DNA of 64,000 nt from Hsuehochloa calcarea (GCA_036346395.1 CM070599.1:11275232-11339231), one strand, 5' to 3'. Numbered from the stretch's first letter, positions 24,101 through 34,830 are shown. Translations and numbers: made by a program. The notes: generated by a model not told the origin, from the letters alone.

Positions 24101-27100
24101 TTGGATGATTGTGAATGACATGTTGACATGTACCCTTGGACACAATAGGTTGGGTAATCTTAGTTGGACATTATTGTAATACCAACATGGGTGCGTATTA
24201 TGCTTAGCCATGTTTTAGTTATGCGATGGTCTCTCGATCACATGATTCAATGGTGAGAAATTTGACTAAACAAACTATGGAATTGTGGCGCAGCCACTGT
24301 TTATAAAAGTTGTTGTGCCATAGCAAGAGTTGCCATTTGGTCGAGTTGAACCAAAATGATTTCTTACTCAAAGAATGATCGTGCAGTAAAGGGGATGCAG
24401 GAAGCACATTGAGATGATGTTTCGCCTGGGTAGCTACTAAGGACTTAACTTTGTACGCCATTGATCTGAGCCATACCGTGCAACCACAAGTCCATTTATG
24501 AGGTGGACCTGGCCAACTAATTAGCAATGCTTTGAGTTGGTTCTGTTTGGGTTGATAAGTGGAGCCAGAGGGGGCCATACTGAGGCGAAACCTTAGCGAG
24601 CAAAACCGAGTCAAAGCCGAGCTTTGTAAAAGCATTGTGATAGTCTCTCCTTGATTCACATGTCTAAGGAAACGTGTGTTTTTATCTAGATGATTATCTC
24701 TTGAGTCAAACTGTACAACCACTGCAGAGTGTAAAACTATTCAAATAGTCGTGTCCCTGGTTATAGACAATGCCTGGTGATTTCACACGAGGGGTAGATT
24801 TTATCAAAAATGTTGGAATGATCGTTGATTGGGAACTGAACGGGTTGTTCACTAGTTGTTGATTGGGAAGTGAACGGTGCTTTACAATCTACTTATTGTA
24901 TTTATTGTCGATATTGCTTTCTGTAAAATAGTCATAAAGCTATCCTTGTTGAGCCTTGCATGAATACTAGTTGCATACTATTCCCTATGACTTGCTGAGT
25001 AATTCACGGCTTTGCGTCATTGGTTGATCAGTCACCGAAGAAGACCCAGGGAGCACCGAGTTCTACGAGGAAGACTACTCTGAAGACTATGCGAACTAGG
25101 TCGCGTCCTCCACTCGATAGCCTGTGGGCATGTCGAATGGCCTCTACGAGTTGTTCATTTCTGCTACAAGTGTATCTTTTGTCTTTAGCCCTGCGTGGCA
25201 AACTCGGTAAAACCTTGATCATAAGGTCCTTTTGCTACTAAGCAATATTAATTTGTTTGCTTCTTTAACTGTGTTGTTGAATGGTTACAAGTACACCAAT
25301 GTTGCAACTGTGTGAGTTAGCTACTGATCTGGGACTAGTTCAGAATGCACAGAGAGTCTCAGTGTTGCATATCCGGGGTCCCGACATTTGGCGAGGCCAA
25401 CATGAACAACTACTCCGCCTTCCCAAATAGGTGTAGCCATGCAGCCATGCCCCTTGATTTATTGATGCAGCTCTCTCGCTCTCTCTTTTGAATGCATGAT
25501 GCAGTTCATTGCTAGTATAGTTTCTGTGTGTGTGTTAATCGTACCATCCTTCATTTTGCAGTTTCGATAAAGGATACAAGGTACAGTTCCACGAAGGCTT
25601 AGGACTCAGGAGGAGCAGCCGGCAGCAGCGACGATAATAGGGTTGGCGCCGAGGCTGCTAGGCGCAATATGTTTTTTTTCTTATAACCCGTCCTCACATG
25701 ACCAAGTTCACTTACGTTGTTTGCTGAGGTTGGGTGGCGTGGATGCCAAGAGGGCACTGCAATGGGCCCATGCTGTTAGAAATAGAATTGCTTGTATTTT
25801 GTTCATATGTGGTATTCTAAAACATCTAGACCAAAATATCTATGGTTATGTGCCACGTACCAAAATACCTAGCGTTTTCTGCAACTTGAGCCACAATACA
25901 TGTGGTTTTTTAAAATTTACTCTTATATTAACCAAATAGGCAATCCAGGTCAAAAAAAAATATGTTGTAGTATCTAGCTTCGTATGCTTGAAGAATGAAG
26001 ATAGATCCCAAACATTAAGAAACACATACATAAATATTAAATAAAACAGACACCCTGAATATGCTTATTTGCTAGTTCCATATCCTTGTTATTTTCAGTG
26101 CATACATAGCTCCTTAGTGGTCCAATATGCTTGCTATTTGGACTTGTATGTGTTCAAATTAGAATTCAAGATAGAGCCATATAGGGATAAACTGAAACTA
26201 CAAAATTCAAAACATTTTCTTAGTTTGTTATGAAAAATGATCTACTTGATTAGTCACATGCTAATAGAACAACAATACCGAAATAAACAAGGAAAAGAAT
26301 CACTCTCATATTGTTTTTATGTTTTATTTTTCTGGGAGGGGGTTCGAATTCATCACATTCATTCTATAAGATTGTTGCTTGGTTCTGATTCATCATATTC
26401 ATCATTAGAAACACAACTTAACAAATGAGAAGCAATATCCTCCCAAATTGAACATGTTCACCGTATTACAAATCGAGCCGAGCAAAGAGCAAACATTTAT
26501 GTTTGAAAATTACAATTAATCTGATAGTTACACAATGCGTGCTGAATTTACACCAAGTAATGGAATATCAGAGCAATGGCATGCACCCAATGCATATGAA
26601 AGACCGACCCAGCACATAAGCCAACATAAATGACCAAGATTCATCAAGTCTATAGACCAGTGCAATCAAAGGCGTACAAGGCATGCACCTAGGACCTCGG
26701 GGGAGAAGGGGCGAGGCAAAATCACCACAAGCAGCACAAAGCGCAGCGCAGAAAGTGAAGAGCTTACCAGCAAGGCCCCAAGGCATGTGCCGCTCGGTGT
26801 AGTTTAGAATAGAAAACTAGAGAAGGTCTATAGGCCAAGACAAAGCCCTATAAGATAGGCCCCTAATACTAAAGATCTGCCACATTGTTACCTGTCACTA
26901 GCAGTAGTTCACAAACAGTGAGCACGTGGGGAATTTTAGGCAAATTAGTAGCTATTTTGTTAACTGTCCTGCATCCACTGTAGTGTTAGCACCAGAGTTA
27001 GTCGCATGCAATGCTATCTTAACTTTTTACTGGATTAGTTATCATCTGTAATAGCTAGGGCCTAGGCGTATCCAGCAGGACCAGCACACAAATTTCTTCT

Positions 27101-30100
27101 AAATTTTGAAAGTTTCATTGAACTTTTACGTCATTGATGTTCCATGTGTGATAGAATAGTAATTTCAGTTTACTAGCCTGAACTGTACACATGGTTGAGT
27201 GAAATCTAAAATACAAAAAAAAAAGTATCACTCAAAAAGCTTCATCGGCTTAGCTTGTTAAGATAACAAAGGAATAAAGTTGTCAATCAGCAGAAATCAT
27301 TCAAATGAATAGTAGGTAGCCATAAACAAGCTATAAAAAGTTTTCCATAGAACAATAATCACCTGATCAGCTGGCCTTGTTAAAGCAGGGGATACAGTTG
27401 TACCAACAACAAAACCAGAACCTGAAAGAATATCTTTAAGTGTGCCGCTAATTCCAAGAAGAAGAAGTGTTTTAGCTGCCAACGGTGATCCACTTGAGCA
27501 TGTTGAGAGAAGACGAATTACACCCTGCAAGAAAGTAAGAGGTAAAGTTAGCAAGTTCAGAATAAATAATAGTACTAAAAAGTAAAATCGATACATACTG
27601 TATATGTTGATGTACTCAATGATGCTTGTCCCGCCGAGTTGCTAACAGATATTAAGCCAGCAGCTTGCGCAACCAATCCATGATTGCACAACTCATCCAA
27701 TTTCTCTGGAGATGAAGCAAAAGCTTCCGCTATACGACTCAGGCAAACAGAAGCATGTTCCAGTACCTGGAATAGACAGAAACATAATATGAACATCTTA
27801 AGGATAGATGTGCCATGATAGAATCAGAATTTCAAACATCAACAGTACTTTTGCATCATGGTAGTTCAGGAGATTCGTCAGCAGTGGAACCGCTTCCATT
27901 ACAAAATCTGATGCGTCAGAAGGAAGCTTCCTACACATATTAGCAGCTGTAGATAACGCTACTCTCTGTAAACAATCCACCAAAACAACAACAGTAAGTA
28001 AACATAATAATATAGTCCATTTTGTCAGAGTACAAATAAACAATGCACAACAAAAAGATAAGTGATAACACAAATTGTTATGTCCTAACTTCTAAGGGCT
28101 ACAAGAAATTAAAGTGTTCAAGTATACATAGGTGAATAAAGATAAATTTTGATATGTCTATTGAGTAATTACTTGAACACCCGTCGAGAAGAAATCAAGA
28201 TATGATAGCACTGCCATAAGCGCACCAGCCCGCAAGCAGGCAGTTGGATGCTCCTCTGATATCTTCTTAAGAGCTTGCAAGGACTAAAGAACCCAGAAAA
28301 GGCATATTGTAAATGTTAGTACCACATCAAGACCATTCATACAAATATACAAAGGCAGCATATGTATGCATCTATTTGTGTAGTATTTCAAACAACGGTA
28401 TATTATTTGTGTAGTATTTCAAACAACAGTTAAAAAAACATGGAACTGATTAATCTAAAGCATCAAAGAAGCATTACAACATCAAAAGTAAACCAAGCAA
28501 TTCAAGTGTCTGTAGGTGATACTTCTCAATGTCCTATTGCACATCCTCCGAATAGATTCAACAGCAAAGAAACATTTAAATAAAATCGTTTTCAATTAGA
28601 CCCAACAAAACTACAGTATGGTTATATCATATCATATCCATAAGATAGAAAGGAAAAAAGGGGCCAAAAATACGAGTACAGGTAACTTCGAACACACTTT
28701 TAGACGGATTACAATAGCATGTACAGCTGTGAAATCAGACCATGACCTAGACATATTTCAGATAAACAACATGTCCTGTATCATATAGCAGCATAGTTAG
28801 CTAACTTCATCATGCACAAACAGTAAAAGTGGCTCAACATAACAATGTTAAATGGTAAACTACTGAACTAGAAGTATTTGGTATTCACCAAGTGAACAAC
28901 TAATAGCCTTGCTTATGAATGAATTCTTCCAGCAGAACAGGACTGCACATGCATAGCAACTCATATGGGCTTTCATCCTTGCTTCGCCCAAATGGGGTTA
29001 ACCCAGGGCTGCTACATTTGCACCCTCAAGCATTATGTACTACTACTCTACACTTTAAACTTCCAATGTGGGACCAAACCCGGCACTACCACCTAACCCC
29101 ATACTTCGTTGCAGGGTGTACTCGAGTCAGGATCGTATAGAAACAGCACATAACCCCATACAACGATGCATTTCTCTATGTTCCTAACCTCCCCATCTAT
29201 GCATTCTAGCACACAAATGGGAAAAGCCCACAGCAATACAACTACTCATCAGCAAGTCCAAATTATTATAAATGGCCTGTAACAGTTAAGGATGCGCATG
29301 CAATGTAGGTAAGTATCAAAATAATGATGCTACACTACAAGAATGGTTCACTAAGCAAAGAACCGGATCGAGCAACATGATAAAGAAGCAGCATGTACTA
29401 AAAAGCAGATAAGAAATGCAACAAAGCAGTGCACACCTGCTCTGCCAGGTCCATAAATTCAATGGTGAGAAGCCTGGCACAAAAGCATGGCACAGCACCA
29501 TAATGCACAACAGCAGAGCAGGACGACGGCAGCACGTCACAGAGGTGGGTCAGGGCCCGTGCGGCCAGCAGCATGATATCGGGGTTGCTCTCATGGTTGA
29601 GCAGCCCGACCAGGACAGGCACAAACGAGTCCACGGAGAATGCCCCAAGTGACTCTTCGGTGCCTATGGACAGCATCTCGCAGAGCTGAGTCAGCGCCTC
29701 CACCTGTCGCCCCTCCTCCCCATCCGCACGCAGCTCCGCAAGTACCTTCTTCAGCCGCCCGCCCTGCTGCCCAGACACTGACGATGATGACGCGGCCGCG
29801 GCGGCTGCAGCCGCTGACAGTGCCGACGATGGCAGGATGTCGTCCAGCCCGGCGCCGAGCTTCCTAAGCAACCCCTGCAGTGCGCTGCTCGCCGAGGTCA
29901 GGCTGTGGGGAAAGGCCCCAGAGCCAAGCCCCGCGTCATCGTCATCCTCGATGCCGTCGAACCCTAGGCCCAGTAGTCGCTCGGCCTCGCGCGTGCGGGA
30001 GCTCTCGGAGGGTTCTTGTTGCTGCTGCTCCTTGCCCTTGTCCGCGTTGGAGGGGCGACGGCGGCGTCGAGGCGGGGGGTTGGGGTTGTTGTCGGTCGAG

Positions 30101-30303
30101 GAGTCCATCGGAGTCTGCGGGGGGAGGGGGTTGGAGGCTGTGGAGCGCCGGGTGCGTGGAGCGGCAGGCACGGGGCTGGAGGGGGCGGCCGAGGTAGCGG
30201 TTGGGTTAGGGTCAGGATTTGGGCGGGAGCGCTTGGAGGAGCGGGACGAGGAGGTAGTGGAAGAAGACGAGGCCTCCGCCCGCTTGCGGCTGCGCGTTTC
30301 CAT
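13713..30303 (-). CDS. UPL3: HECT E3 ubiquitin ligase UPL3/KAKTUS (frameshifted as read)
   Basis: This gene encodes a HECT ligase that transfers ubiquitin to nuclear or cytosolic targets; Arabidopsis UPL3 controls trichome endoreduplication and regulator turnover. Seventeen exons with GT-AG borders read, 5' to 3': 30303-29437, 28283-28173, 27965-27849, 27766-27599, 27524-27363, 20957-20718, 20604-20483, 20392-18973, 17049-16948, 16837-15298, 15165-14938, 14839-14735, 14622-14542, 14456-14388, 14304-14176, 13982-13863, 13778-13713. They give about 1,881 residues, close to Arabidopsis UPL3. Residues 1-150 are Ser/Pro/Arg-rich, about 190-475 armadillo-like, about 1070-1110 acidic, and the last 350 HECT. 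The end INEGQGSFDLS is the family C-terminus. The start is the first ATG of a long open exon (MARK: METRSRKRAE). One extra base at 16640/16641 breaks the frame at residue 1169. The identification is certain; function of this allele is not. Confidence 0.95.
13973..14157 (-). repeat. Perfect 92 bp tandem duplication spanning the exon 16 splice acceptor
   Basis: The 92 bases from 13973 recur at 14065-14157 with no mismatch seen. The unit contains the 3' splice site TTGCCAG and the first ten bases of UPL3 exon 16, so intron 15 now ends in two equivalent acceptors (exon starts 13982 and 14074). Using the outer one adds 92 bases and an in-frame TAA after ten codons. Confidence 0.92.
14513..14534. 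repeat. (GA)11 microsatellite in UPL3 intron 13
   Basis: A GA dinucleotide run starts just after the exon 13 donor; on the coding strand it is a (TC)n tract. Confidence 0.9.
15298..17049 (-). CDS. UPL3: UPL3 exons 9-10: acidic linker and start of HECT domain, with frameshift
   Basis: Exon 9 (34 codons) encodes DEELDASPVEINDTLMI and an Asp/Glu-rich run. Exon 10 is 1,540 bases, one more than a multiple of three although both its borders are phase 0. The excess base lies at 16640/16641. Upstream the frame gives AEFRSPSTFGSR; downstream the next frame gives GAMSFAAAAMAGL, and these are contiguous in UPL3 proteins. Past the break the frame is open to the donor, with KLTPKLARQIQDVLALCSGS, FDTRRQYFYSTAFGLSRAL and the HECT start EVEYFGEVGTGLGPTLEFY. 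Confidence 0.9.
16640..16641 (-). other. UPL3: Single-base insertion/frameshift in UPL3 exon 10
   Basis: The strand reads TCA CGG TGG TGC where the family frame needs TCA CGT GGT GCA, so one G is surplus (CC on the + strand at 16640-16641). Translation as read gives 17 unrelated residues and stops at 16586-16588, about residue 1186 of 1881, before the HECT domain. It is either a sequencing indel or a real knockout lesion. Confidence 0.85.
17526..17636. mobile_element. hAT-type MITE in UPL3 intron 8
   Basis: It is a 111 bp element with terminal inverted repeats CAGTGTTCCCCTAGG and a perfect 8 bp TSD, GATATAGA, at 17518-17525 and 17637-17644. Eight-base TSDs and CA(G)-type ends fit hAT. Its middle contains ATTATTTACAATTCTGTATC, almost identical to unduplicated intron sequence 172 bases upstream (17390). 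Confidence 0.93.
18973..20957 (-). CDS. UPL3: UPL3 exons 6-8: central region
   Basis: Exon 6 (80 codons) reads MYEIVNLADELLPPLPVGTI; exon 7 reads VYGSSVNGPIRHKCLSVIGK; exon 8 continues FLAGILAWKDPQVLIPALQ and runs 473 codons. Exon 7 ends after two bases of a Ser codon completed by exon 8. Conserved blocks include GDGVSTFEFIGSGAIAALLN, LQNALSSLERFPVVLSHSGR and SSNIVLIDPLASLAAVEEFL. A low-complexity Ser/Lys-rich tail precedes SSSE at the donor. Confidence 0.93.
21360..21830. mobile_element. CCGG-rich terminal-repeat remnant, possibly hAT
   Basis: Clusters of CCGGAAAACCCGG, AACCGGCC and CCGGTAACCGG lie at both ends, with an AT-rich middle. The left end starts CAGGGATCC and the ends are loosely inverted (CCGGCGGAAATCC against CCGGCGGTAACC). 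Similar sequence occurs at 23040-23215 and 4310-4450. No convincing TSD was found. Confidence 0.45.
22047..25930. mobile_element. Non-autonomous TIR element split by an LTR
   Basis: About 85 bases at 22047-22131 recur inverted at 25841-25930 at roughly 80% identity; both include GTATTGTGGCTCAAGTTGCA and GTGGCACATAACCAT. Without the inserted LTR the element is about 720 bp. It has a GC-rich interior and no coding region I can name. Superfamily is not assigned because the exact ends and TSD are unclear. Confidence 0.65.
22224..25386 (+). mobile_element. Long solo LTR (TGTAACATCC...GGGTCCCGACA)
   Basis: The 3.16 kb segment starts TGTAACATCCC and ends GGGGTCCCGACA, the reverse complement of the ends of the solo LTR at 37933-40545. 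Flanks CTTTG and TTTGG/ATTTG do not give a clean TSD. Around 23620-23760 it has about five degenerate GTCGAACCTCC repeats, the unexpanded form of the array at 44.5-45.7 kb. A hAT-like CCGG-rich piece sits inside it at 23040-23215. It lies in the opposite orientation to its relatives at 37.9 and 41.0 kb. Confidence 0.75.
27363..28283 (-). CDS. UPL3: UPL3 exons 2-5: armadillo-like repeat region
   Basis: Four short in-phase exons (37, 39, 56 and 54 codons) encode SLQALKKISEEHPTACLRAG, VALSTAANMCRKLPSD, LNYHDAKVLEHASVCLSRI and GVIRLLSTCSSGSPLAAKTL. These are repeats that in plant UPL3/UPL4 form the substrate-binding armadillo-like superhelix. All borders obey GT-AG and all exons are multiples of three, so the frame through this part is intact. 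Confidence 0.93.
29437..30303 (-). CDS. UPL3: UPL3 exon 1: disordered N-terminus and first armadillo-like repeats
   Basis: This exon holds 289 codons in phase 0. It starts METRSRKRAEASSSS and is rich in Ser, Pro and Arg, with a KRSRP/RRRRRP basic cluster that could act as a nuclear signal. An acidic DGIEDDDDAG and a poly-Ala stretch follow. From about residue 190 helical repeat sequence begins (VEALTQLCEML, LLAARALTHLCDVLP). The exon ends EFMDLAEQ at a GT donor. The GC-rich 5' exon is typical of grass genes. No TATA box was clear upstream. Confidence 0.93.
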
Positions 30304-31080
30304 ACAAAGGGAGGGAAGGGAGACAGCGGCCGCCTCGCGGCGGTGGCGGCGGCGCGGCTAGGAAGCGATGGGCGGTGGCGGAGGGGGCATCGCGGGGGGG
30401 CGGGGATCGAAGAGATCTAGATGGGGAGGAATCGGTTGGGTTGGGGATTTTTGGGGAAGGAAGGCGGAAAGAAGTCGGAGTCGGACGGTAAATCGGTGAT
30501 TTGGAGGCGGCTTCGCTTGGGTACGCTTGTCTATTCTGCTTCGGCGGGCGAGGATTTTTTTTTTAATCTAGGATGTCCGTGTATTGCAATAAAACTTTAA
30601 AAGATAATAATATATATCAACATACAGAGTCATAAATCGAATAATAAATATCAGTCTTTTTCACATACGAATAAATAAAAATATTAACTCCAACTATTAC
30701 AACACCTGCTACTACTACTACCAAAATAAATGAACAGTCACTTTGCATATAAATTGACCATAAGCATCAAGATGATGAAACTCTAGTATATGTTACACAC
30801 ATTGGCTATAAAAAATTAAACTTCACATTTTATACGGGACACTAAAAATTTTAAAATAGCCCATATTCATCACTCTCTGACCCGAGTTTAGGCATCAACA
30901 TAATCACCAAAAATTTTACTCAAGCAATAAAAAAAATTCAATCAACAAACCTCTCACAAGAAAAAAAAAATTATCTAGTACTTACGATTTTACAAAATAA
31001 ACTAACGCTTTCGAATGAAACACAAAGATTAGGTAAATAAAAGATATGGATGAAGTCATGAAGGTGAAGAGTGATGGGGA
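30304..31080. other. UPL3 upstream region
   Basis: The first 250 bases are GC-rich and presumably hold the 5' UTR and core promoter of UPL3 (transcribed leftwards). I see no clear TATA box. The rest is AT-rich without features. Confidence 0.4.
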
Positions 31081-31324
31081 CCTAGGAGGGTTCAATCATC
31101 CGTATCGTGAGTAACCGTGGAGAGATGAGAAAGAGGTGGTCATAATCCTCAAATTGTGACCAATTCTGAGCTTCCAAAGGATCGAGTTCATGTGGGAGAG
31201 TTCTCTGCACAATGCAGGAATTATGTACATCATGGTGATTATCTTGGTTAGCAAAGCAAGCATTTTGAAACAATAATATACAGCTAACTGATCCTAACAA
31301 GGTTAGACTAACAGCTACCCATAC

Positions 31325-31707
31325 CGGAGGCGGCAAGGGGTGGCTTCCTGGAGAGCGTAAGCGCGCCAGATCCGGGCGTCTCCTTAACGACGGGCGGGTC
31401 GGTCCACGACCTGCCTTCGACGAGCGCGGCGATGCGGTCACGGTATGCGGCGGCGGTGTTGGAGTTTTACTTGGCGACGTGGGGCATCTCCTTGGGCACA
31501 CCCCGCGTGGTGAGGAAGGCGTTGAGGCGGTCGTTGCCCCTAGCCTCCATCTTGCGGAGCTGCACCTCGGTCCACGAGTCTAGGGTGACGGAGCGGACGA
31601 AGCTGATGTGCACGTCGAGCCCGCGTGCTTCTCTCATGGCGTCCCCCCACCTCGCCGTGACCTCCTCGCTCTCGAACTCCACCACCACTGGTGGCGTCAA
31701 GCATGAG
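31325..31707 (-). pseudogene. ArfGAP-domain gene fragment (AGD-like), nonsense-mutated
   Basis: The minus strand encodes GLDVHISFVRSVTLDSWTEV, QLRKMEARGNDRLNAFL and GVPKEMPHVAK, then a TAA (31467-31469) where the family has Tyr, then NSNTAAAYRDRIAALVEGR and DPPVVKETPG. This is the second half of an ArfGAP domain of plant AGD6/7-type proteins, GTPase activators for Arf in Golgi traffic. The CxxC zinc-finger half that should precede it is missing and replaced by unrelated sequence (FESEEVTARWGDAM). The fragment ends at a splice donor (GGTATGG, 31325/31324). The truncation and stop mark a pseudogene, perhaps carried here by a transposon. Confidence 0.75.
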
Positions 31708-32246
31708 GAAGAGAGAGGACGGCGGTGTCGGTTGCAGGGAAGAGGGAGAGAGGGCGCCGTGGCTGGTGGCGGAGGCGACGAGGGAGGTGGGCGAGGGTCA
31801 AAGGAGTGGAGCGAGCCAACGGTGGGGAGGAGTTGGGCGACGTGGGTGGGGCAGGAGCGATGCGAGGATTCAGGGCGAGCGCGAGGGAGGGGCGGCGGTT
31901 TGGCGTGGGGTGGGAGGGGAGGGGAAGAGAAGCGAGGCGACGATTCCTTTTCCATGCGGACGACGGTTTGCCGTGGGATGGGAGGGGTAAACTCATAAAT
32001 ATAGTAGTTAAGATGATACGCTTGATTCCAAGATCGTGGATTGTTTAGGAGACAGTTCCATTCCTGTAAAAATTGTGGAACAAAATATGTATTTCAAATG
32101 AATCATAACGTTGTGTCTTTGGAAGTTTTTGGTTAACCCCTCCAAATATCAATAGCAAAAATAATACCGTGGAGCTTCTGCCGCTCAACGCATTGCCCTA
32201 GGGACCGGACCCCCTCCTCCGTGCCCCAGGGGCTAGGGCGACGAAC

Positions 32247-32349
32247 ATCTCCTCCGCACGCCACGTGGTTAGTCCGTGCCCTTGAAGACCGGACCTAGTT
32301 CGTCCGTGCCCTTGGGGTCGGGCCTAGCTTGTCCGTTGCCATAGGGCAC
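32247..32349 (+). repeat. Left terminal inverted repeat of PMD element
   Basis: It pairs with 40914-41020 in inverse orientation. It is followed by two and a half tandem units of about 30 bases (CCATTAGGGCACTCACTTG and variants) up to 32410. Confidence 0.6.
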
Positions 32350-32569
32350 TCACTTGTCTAGCTTAGTGCCATTAGGGCACTCACTTGCCTAGCTCAGTGC
32401 CATTAGGGCACGGTATCCCACTTTCTGCACCGCGTGTGCCCTCCGTCCCATCACGTCACACCAGGAGGTCGTTCATGTCCCACGTGCATGCAAAAAAAAA
32501 AGCCCGTGGGAGAGAATTAGATTCCCTTTCGTCGCTTCGCGGTCGACACAAATTATTCGTTCACGCGGC

Positions 32570-32576
32570 TATAAAA
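32570..32576 (+). promoter_or_regulatory. TATA box of PMD element
   Basis: TATAAAA in GGCTATAAAACCC precedes a (CATTCT)5 leader and a purine-rich stretch. Confidence 0.5.
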
Positions 32577-32590
32577 CCCAATGTCACTCT

Positions 32591-32620
32591 CATTCTCATT
32601 CTCATTCTCATTCTCATTCT
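32591..32620. repeat. (CATTCT)5 microsatellite
   Basis: Five perfect hexamer units lie about 15 bases downstream of the TATA box. Confidence 0.95.
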
Positions 32621-32799
32621 TCACCCGAAAATCGAGCGCTCGGCGTAGAGAGACAGAGAGAATAGAGCGAGCGAGTTCTGATTTCACTACTGATTGAGGA
32701 GTGTTTAGAGTAGTGCTTAATGGTCGTATTAGTACAGAAAGTTCGACATCAAGAGGATTTCATTTTTTTTCTCATATGCATTAGGTATATTAACTATGT

Positions 32800-33270
32800 A
32801 ATTAGTGCTAACTAATTAGTGGTATTAATTTAGTCGTAATAAATTAATTGTAATAAATTAGTTGTAGTTAATTACTCATAGGTAATTAATCATAATTATT
32901 TAATCATAATTCATTTATTATAATTAATTTATTATAATTAATTAGTCATAATTAATTTAGTTGTGATTAATTTAGTCATAGTTAATTATTCCTATTTAAT
33001 TAATCATAATTAATTAGCTGTAATTAATTAGTCCAAATTAATTAGTAGTAATTAATTAGTTCTAATTAAACTGGTCATAGTTGAATAATCGTATTTAATT
33101 CAGTATTAATTAGTTTAGTAGTAATTAATTAGTCATAGTTAATTAGTCCAAATTTATTAGTCGTAATTAAACTAGTCATAGTTGATTAGTCTTAATTAAA
33201 TTACTCATAATTAATTCAGTCTTAATTAGTTTAGTTGTAATTAAATTAGTCATAGTTAATTAGTCGAAAT
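32800..33270. repeat. Degenerate TAATTA-rich tandem repeat
   Basis: Dozens of variants of ATTAATTAGTCATA, period about 11-13 bases, fill what looks like the leader intron of the PMD gene. A shorter, less regular version lies at 5490-5600 in copy 1. Confidence 0.8.
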
Positions 33271-33404
33271 TCATTTGTCATACTTTTATGTGCACGAATT
33301 GTGTTGTAATATTTGTATCTTTTTGTACTTTATTTCATTTTAATGCTTCGCTTCCATGTATTTTGGTATTCTATTTGTTTCGAATCGACTTCGGATTTCC
33401 TCTT

Positions 33405-34776
33405 TTGCAAGCCATATCTCTACCGGAGCTACTCAAACCATTCTACGACGTCCGCCACAAGAGCAAGTTGTGGATCTCTGGAGATGGGAATGGTCCTCCA
33501 CCTCTCGTGCTTAGGTTGGATAAGCATTACTGGGAGCTTGACTCTCGCTATGTCCCACTCCATTGGGACACGGGTTTGTTGCCCTTTGCGAGGATGCTCC
33601 ACGTCGGCCGCTACTCCACCACGTCCATTAGCAAATTGGAAGGCCCGCTTGGCGCATCGGTTCGGCCTAGCTATACCAGACAAGGCCCGTGGTGTCCCTC
33701 AAACATGGCATGGACATTTCAGTCGATGTCCTACGAATGCATCAAACGGGGTTGTTAGGACGCACCTCGTCGCATACGTTTTGCATCTTTTTGGGTAGGC
33801 CTTGTTTCCCACCACACAGGGTGATTGAGTGTACCCTAGTTTCGTCCACATCACCTAGTCTTTTGTTGACGCTGAGCCTGGGGAGATGCCCCATTACAGC
33901 TTCGGATCAGCTGTCCTTTATGCCATATACAGGGGATTGTGTGACGCTTTGCGATGTGACACTAGTGTGAAATCGATCCTTGTCATATGCTACGTGTTGT
34001 TATAGTTGTGGAGTTGGGAGCACTTCTCTGTTGGGCGGCCCACCTTCCGGAATGCAGTGCACCTGTACGCTGAGTTCCACGACCCAATAGATGGGCCCAC
34101 TATGGGCACCCGGTGGACTGCTGTCAAGTTACACTGGGCCAGACACAGACCGGCGAGATGCTACCCCGTGTTCCACAACAAATTCGAGATATTGCACGAT
34201 GAAAACATCATATGGTCTCCATGGAGCCTATGTTTCATGAACACGGTAGCACCGCATGGACTATCTCTGCAATGCACGCAGTACTCCGGATTATGGGTGA
34301 TGACCTGCCACCTTGTTTTTTCCCATATGGTGGAGCCTTACGTGCCACAACACGTAATGCAACAGTCCGATCTTTACCAGGCTGTGCCCCCTCTCGACTA
34401 GAGGATGCTCGAGCGAGCTGTCCACTTGTGAGTGTAACTCCATCCGAGTAATGTTTACAGTTCATACCTACATCCGCTCTTCTCACATAAATCCCTCTCA
34501 AATGTAGGCAATCGAGGATGGGTCGATATTTTGAGAACTGGTAGGTTGTCCAGCGTCAATGGATTACAGCGTTGACAGAGATGGCGCACATTGAGGCTCT
34601 ACAGGAGCAGTAGTCATACGACGTTTAGACTTACCATGAGTACATCGAGTGGTATGTACCACGCTTACGCACCAGACTCACCCATCCTCCGCTAGAGTGT
34701 CCAAAGCAGGTTACGCACCAAGAGAGGCTTCATCACTGCTTGATCGACACGAAGGCTTCGCAGTGTGACGACATTG
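33405..34776 (+). pseudogene. Plant mobile domain (PMD) gene, copy 2, N-terminal and core
   Basis: Translation gives LPELLKPFYDVRHKSKLWI, HYWELDSRYV, WDTGLLPFARM, then in another frame THLVAYVLHLFG, a stop in place of Trp, then EPGEMPHYSFGSAVLY, YRGLCDALRCD and WSWEHFSVGRPTF, DPIDGPTMGTRWTAV and FEILHDENIIWSPWSL. This is the order of the PMD found in MAIN/MAIL proteins, which act in chromatin silencing, and in their many transposon relatives. At least one frameshift (33605-33640) and several stops (33817 TAG, 33831 TGA, 33999 TAG) rule out an intact product. A solo LTR interrupts the gene at 34831. Confidence 0.8.
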
Positions 34777-34830
34777 TAAAACACACAACCTATGCTCTCT
34801 TTATTCATAATATTTTTATTGTTTGGTACT

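Larger units (their letters stand above)
20958..27362. other. UPL3 intron 5, 6.4 kb, transposon-filled
   Basis: The intron lies between exons 5 and 6, which are contiguous in the protein. It holds a CCGG-rich hAT-like remnant (about 21360-21830), a TIR element (22047-25930) split by a long LTR (22224-25386), and about 1.4 kb of AT-rich sequence (25931-27362) in which I see nothing. Confidence 0.85.

Noticed and set aside
29837..30361. Long open frame on the + strand opposite UPL3 exon 1
   Set aside because: It is the GC-rich antisense shadow of a Ser/Pro/Arg-rich coding exon; its Arg/Gly-rich translation matches nothing.
30304..30600. Bidirectional promoter between UPL3 and the ArfGAP fragment
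   Set aside because: The ArfGAP fragment is on the same strand as UPL3, is truncated and lacks a start.
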